Shown here: piece by piece, positions 61,840 through 64,000 of the stretch
Numbering within the stretch: the stretch's first letter is position 1
How the letters are laid out: each line of letters begins with the position of its first letter
Source of the DNA: Chrysogorgia sp. JL179-B06
Lineage: Eukaryota > Cnidaria > Anthozoa > Scleralcyonacea > Chrysogorgiidae
Assembly: GCA_035772405.1 (NCBI GenBank)
Contig: JAYKKM010000220.1
Location: forward strand, 62,001 to 126,000
Direction: 5' to 3'
Length of the DNA: 64,000 nucleotides
The notes under the pieces: generated by a model
What the model saw: only the letters and a program-made list of their open reading frames with translations
The model's database searches: none
What the model was told of the DNA's origin: nothing
Translations under genes and position numbers: made by a program

Positions 61840-61859
61840 ATATTATACGACATGTTTTA
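61840..61859 (-). promoter_or_regulatory. AAAACATGTsGTATAwTATA upstream motif (copy a)
   Basis: On the minus strand AAAACATGTCGTATAATATA lies immediately before the ATG at 61839. The same string with two substitutions (AAAACATGTGGTATATTATA) lies before the ATG at 63027, and CACGTATAGTATAAG lies before the ATG at 62150. It is a candidate TATA-type promoter or initiator specific to the minus-strand block. Confidence 0.5.
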
Positions 61860-62150
61860 ATCGAGGCTGTCGAGTTTACGTGGTGGTTTTATAACGACGG
61901 TCTTAGGCTCCACTACTTGTTTGTCTTGACTAATCGTGTAATACAGTGAGCCAGCGGCTATTACCACTCCAATAGTACCTATGATGTATCCATAGTTAAA
62001 ACTATCGTCCTCTTTTATCACTCTCTCTCTCATTTTCCTCTCTTTGGCTGCTTTAGATATAGCAGCCAAGCGTTTGCCTGCCTCTACTCTCTTAGGGTCT
62101 TTGACCTTTGTTGTCGACGTTATAATAGGTACGTACTCACTGTCAGTCAT
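61857..62150 (-). CDS. Single-pass membrane protein with KDPKRVEAG motif (97 aa)
   Basis: 97 residues. The hydrophilic N-terminus is acidic to residue ~15, then 'KVKDPKRVEAGKRLA' and a Lys/Arg-rich stretch to ~46. One membrane segment spans ~53-72 ('YGYIIGTIGVVIAAGSLYYT'). The tail is short and proline/lysine-rich. The 'DPKRVEAGK' phrase recurs, as I recall, in small Polinton proteins. The positive stretch before the membrane span suggests that end faces the cytosol or DNA. The ATG at 62150 is preceded by CGTATAGTATAAG. No enzyme motif is seen. Confidence 0.7.
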   Translation of the reverse strand: MTDSEYVPIITSTTKVKDPKRVEAGKRLAAISKAAKERKMRERVIKEDDSFNYGYIIGTIGVVIAAGSLYYTISQDKQVVEPKTVVIKPPRKLDSLD

Positions 62151-62181
62151 CTTATACTATACGTGGTGTCTTGTTACAGAT

Positions 62182-62217
62182 GACCTCACAGTCGTCTCAC
62201 AGATTATCTCACAGATA
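62182..62217. repeat. Three 12-bp direct repeats overlapping the end of the BRO-type gene
   Basis: CTCACAG recurs three times at 11-12 bp spacing (near 62185, 62196 and 62208). The last copy contains the stop codon of the BRO-type gene (TGA on the minus strand, 62209-62211). The repeats lie between this stop and the start motif of the next gene. Confidence 0.6.
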
Positions 62218-63027
62218 GAGTATTCGATGAAAGTATCTTTGGTGATTAGACAGTGTGGTTTCACTCTTAAATCTCCTATTGCAGTACTCACACAGAACTC
62301 TGGAGTCTGTCATATATGTCTCTATGAAGTGTATTATCTCATGTTGGTCTGAGGATAGTAACGTGTTGTACCCTTGTGATCTTAGTCTCCTTAATACCCT
62401 CAACTGGTTATTCCTAATAACCCCATTACCTTTCGGTGTTTTGAACTCTATAGCAAAACCATTGTATCTCTTGTGTAGTTGTGGAACTATCAAATCTGGT
62501 TGTCCACCACTGTAACCTTTCTTCCATCCATCTATTCTTTTAGTAGATGTGTCTTGGTACTCACCCAACCCTGGGATGACTATTGTTGTATGGTACTCTC
62601 TAATGTACTTCACAATGTCGTAGTGTAAATCTGTCTCATTCATGATTGACAGTTGGTTATACTGCATGTAAACACCTGTTTTTCTTATAGATGGTAGAAC
62701 TTCTGAGAATACCCATTTTCTAAAGTTTTCTGCCGACTCTAGTTTAGACGAGAATATTAGTCTGTATAGACCACTCTCGTTTATTTGCCAAACTTGCCTA
62801 TTCTGAATTTGTCTATTTTGACACTCTAAATCTCGGGTCCCAAATTGGGACCTGAGATTTTGAACCTTTCTTTTCTCATCATCTTTCACACGCTGTTGTA
62901 TCGCTTTGGAAGGTCTTTTATATCCTAAGATTTCAGCTACCTCTTTTCCGTAGAACCAAATATTATCTCCATCTTTTGTAGTAGTGACTGACGTGTCGTT
63001 ATTTCTAAATATTTTAGTGATACTCAT
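62209..63027 (-). CDS. BRO-N domain / VRR-NUC-like nuclease / C2H2 zinc-finger fusion
   Basis: 272 residues from the ATG at 63027; the frame also opens with a GTG at 63030. The BRO-N domain spans ~10-118, with 'IWFYGKEVAEILGYKRPSKAI' in part, 'INESGLYRLIFSSK' and 'FRKWVFSEVLPSIRKTG', and is DNA-binding in baculovirus and phage relatives. A nuclease-like region at ~165-230 has 'GGQPDLIVP' (D178), 'AIEFKT' (E194, K196) and Q208, the GxPDL...ExK...Q pattern of VRR-NUC/PD-(D/E)XK enzymes. A C-terminal finger 'CEYCNRRF...H....H' has C246, C249, H262 and H267. Such a protein could cut or process DNA during replication or recombination. The stretch between the two BRO-N halves includes a 33-bp near-palindrome. 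The frame is intact. Confidence 0.88.
   Translation of the reverse strand: MSITKIFRNNDTSVTTTKDGDNIWFYGKEVAEILGYKRPSKAIQQRVKDDEKRKVQNLRSQFGTRDLECQNRQIQNRQVWQINESGLYRLIFSSKLESAENFRKWVFSEVLPSIRKTGVYMQYNQLSIMNETDLHYDIVKYIREYHTTIVIPGLGEYQDTSTKRIDGWKKGYSGGQPDLIVPQLHKRYNGFAIEFKTPKGNGVIRNNQLRVLRRLRSQGYNTLLSSDQHEIIHFIETYMTDSRVLCEYCNRRFKSETTLSNHQRYFHRILYL
62828..62860. repeat. 33-bp near-perfect palindrome inside the BRO-N coding sequence
   Basis: AAATCTCGGGTCCCAA (62828-62843) and TTGGGACCTGAGATTT (62845-62860) are reverse complements with a single G/T mismatch, around a central A at 62844. It encodes part of the linker between two conserved BRO-N blocks, where length varies in relatives. It may be an inserted palindrome or a hairpin with its own role. 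Confidence 0.9.
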
Positions 63028-63051
63028 CACCTATAATATACCACATGTTTT
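63028..63051 (-). promoter_or_regulatory. AAAACATGTsGTATAwTATA upstream motif (copy b)
   Basis: On the minus strand AAAACATGTGGTATATTATAGGTG directly precedes the ATG at 63027. It corresponds base for base to the string upstream of 61839 except at two positions, and shares GTATA-TATA with the string upstream of 62150. The remaining gap up to 63097 holds nothing else I recognise. Confidence 0.5.
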
Positions 63052-63097
63052 GTTTTTATGTCAGAACAAACTCCTAATTGGTGATACTTATGAGCAC

Positions 63098-63670
63098 CTA
63101 CTCTTGGAACTTGTCGACTGACATATCACTGGTTCTTATGTGTAGACCCGTGTTTAAAGGGGGGCGCGAGTCACACCCCCCTTGTGTCTCGTCATATATT
63201 TTGTTATACCTTTTCACCATTCCGTTGATTGGTGGGCATAAGTCAGTCACATTATCGTCCAACACTTTAACGTCTGAGAGAAACATTGACTCATTGTAAG
63301 GAAGACCTCTAAGATACGATCTTAGTTGTGTCAATATCTTTTTGTAGCTAGTGTGCGCAAACTTACAATGCTCCACTCTACTCGTCAGATTGGATTTAGC
63401 CAAGTAACCTTGGATGATCACACCAGGACCACTAATACAAGCAATGATTAGAGGGTTAGCGGTTATCGATCCAGCTACAATCCCTACTGTCGTTAACCCT
63501 ATGCTAGTCATGTTTAACGATAGTTTAACTTTCTTCAACCTCTTGTATTTCCATTTGTAACAGGCTTCTAGTTTGTGGTAGTACGCGTACAAGCGTTTGA
63601 GCTCTAGCACCTCTTCCTCTGATATATCCTTTGATATGTGATTGAAAACAACAACTGACTTCTTCCTCAT
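63098..63670 (-). CDS. Uncharacterised Polinton membrane protein (190 aa)
   Basis: 190 residues. A helical charged N-terminus (~15-50, 'ELKRLYAYYHKLEACYKWKYKR') is followed by a hydrophobic hairpin at ~52-90 ('LNMTSIGLTTVGIVAGSIT', 'PLIIACISGPGVIIQGYL'). A helical region comes next ('CKFAHTSYKKILTQLRSYLRG') with 'LDDNVTDLCPPI' near 137-148. I recall similar proteins (YYHKL...CYK, LTS.GL, DLCPP) in cnidarian Polintons, always unnamed. The last ~25 residues ('GGCDSRPPLNTGL' onward) are encoded over a GGGGGG/CCCCCC hairpin (63157-63183) and may be a non-conserved extension. The start is 5 bp after the stop of the upstream gene, whose end GTGAGCTAA-GATATATG resembles the left-block start motif. 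Confidence 0.72.
   Translation of the reverse strand: MRKKSVVVFNHISKDISEEEVLELKRLYAYYHKLEACYKWKYKRLKKVKLSLNMTSIGLTTVGIVAGSITANPLIIACISGPGVIIQGYLAKSNLTSRVEHCKFAHTSYKKILTQLRSYLRGLPYNESMFLSDVKVLDDNVTDLCPPINGMVKRYNKIYDETQGGCDSRPPLNTGLHIRTSDMSVDKFQE
63157..63183. repeat. G6/C6 hairpin near the 3' end of a coding sequence
   Basis: AAGGGGGG (63157-63164) pairs exactly with CCCCCCTT (63176-63183) across an 11-base loop. It is the most GC-rich spot of the right element and lies about 60 bp inside the 3' end of the membrane-protein gene. Confidence 0.75.
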
Positions 63671-63675
63671 ATATC

Positions 63676-64000
63676 TTAGCTCACATCATATTCCTTCATC
63701 ATATCTCTACCAACTAATATTATGTCTCGGCTCGTCATGTAGCCAGAGACAACCCTCACACCGTAGAACTCTATCAAAGACGGGTACTTGTAGGGTGCTA
63801 GTGGTACTCTTGGTCGATACACTCCAAAGATCGTTACGTAAGGAGACCCTATCTCTTCATGATTATCTGTGAAGTCTGAGTCTGTTGATCTTATGTTGTT
63901 CACCTTAACGTAGGAGTTACCCATCCGCCAATGTATTGATATCATATGTCTCTTGGTGATGTCGATGTTATTTGGGATTGTACACGTATACTCCTTTGCT
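63676..64000 (-). CDS. Partial gene with a retropepsin-like C-terminus (N-terminus beyond window)
   Basis: The minus-strand frame is open from base 63999 to the stop at 63676, so the gene extends past the window; the ATG at 63945 is internal to this open frame. About 107 residues are visible. The end 'SRDIILVGRDMMKEYDV' resembles the closing strand and helix of retroviral-like aspartic proteases (typically hydrophobic-LGRD-x-L...). The catalytic D-T/S-G would lie N-terminally and is not visible here. Known Polinton proteases are usually adenovirus-type cysteine enzymes, so an aspartic protease would be unusual. A non-enzymatic beta-rich protein is the alternative. Confidence 0.5.
   Translation of the reverse strand, partial: AKEYTCTIPNNIDITKRHMISIHWRMGNSYVKVNNIRSTDSDFTDNHEEIGSPYVTIFGVYRPRVPLAPYKYPSLIEFYGVRVVSGYMTSRDIILVGRDMMKEYDVS

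Larger units (their letters stand above)
55893..64000 (+). mobile_element. Polinton/Maverick-type element, 5' portion (right end outside window)
   Basis: It starts with an AGTAGTATAGA tip directly after the satellite. It encodes a protein-primed family B polymerase on the + strand, then at least nine minus-strand genes at viral density, including overlapping starts and stops. Integrase, capsid and ATPase genes are not seen in this copy and are expected beyond 64000 if the element has the same layout as the left one. Confidence 0.9.

Noticed and set aside
62255..62515. 86-codon + strand frame opposite the BRO-type gene
   Set aside because: It is antisense to a gene with three recognisable domains and has no features of its own.
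63642..63872. 76-codon + strand frame near the right edge
   Set aside because: It is antisense to the minus-strand block and has no supporting motif.
1..64000. Single circular element whose two ends flank the satellite
   Set aside because: Subterminal sequences differ beyond 23 bp and the six bases outside each tip (CGACAA, CAAGAC) do not match as a target-site duplication. It cannot be excluded without flanking sequence.

Overview
This window looks like animal nuclear DNA. It holds parts of two Polinton/Maverick-type elements (virus-like, self-synthesising DNA transposons) separated by about 48 kb of a 5-bp satellite. The gene set supports this: a retroviral-type integrase with a chromodomain, an FtsK/HerA-type packaging ATPase, a capsid-type protein, a protein-primed family B DNA polymerase, and many small membrane or coiled-coil proteins packed in compact co-oriented blocks. 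From memory, several of the small proteins resemble families I associate with Polintons of cnidarians and other aquatic invertebrates. The host is therefore probably a marine invertebrate, but that is inference.

Left element (1-7715). All genes are on the + strand: two tandem paralogues of a candidate minor structural protein (the first cut by the window edge), integrase, two tandem paralogues of a coiled-coil/membrane protein, the candidate major capsid protein, the packaging ATPase and a small protein with a myristoylation-like N-terminus. A non-coding subterminal region follows, with a hairpin plus T-run and a 37-bp tandem repeat. It ends in a terminal-inverted-repeat (TIR)-like tip closing in CTCTATACTACT at 7715. 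The second coiled-coil gene arose by a duplication that also copied the last codons of the integrase, and that relic is still readable.

Middle (7716-55892). This is a (GACAA)n array with single inverted pentamers (TTGTC) scattered through it, so it is full of short dyads. It also contains (ACAAA)n sub-tracts, a 1.5-kb block in inverted orientation (26131-27660), and nested segmental duplications of about 2.0, 3.4 and 12.3 kb. Variant density falls towards the right end. Every long reading frame here is an artefact of the pentamer and none is annotated as a gene.

Right element (55893-64000, cut by the window edge). It begins with a tip matching the left one in inverse orientation (20 of 23 bases). 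The tip is the outer arm of a fold-back of about 100-bp arms whose inner arm lies in the first codons of the DNA polymerase. The polymerase (+) is followed by a tightly packed minus-strand block: C2H2 zinc-finger miniprotein, zinc-ribbon protein resembling TFIIB/VLTF3 factors, coiled-coil protein, a membrane protein split by an in-frame TAA, two more membrane proteins, a BRO-N/VRR-NUC-like nuclease/zinc-finger fusion, a membrane protein, and a partial gene with a retropepsin-like end.

The two elements point the same way. The left shows its 3' (morphogenesis) end and the right its 5' (replication) end, so the sequence reads as element - satellite - element. Their subterminal sequences differ beyond the tip, so they need not be the same family. 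I see no rRNA, tRNA or CRISPR.
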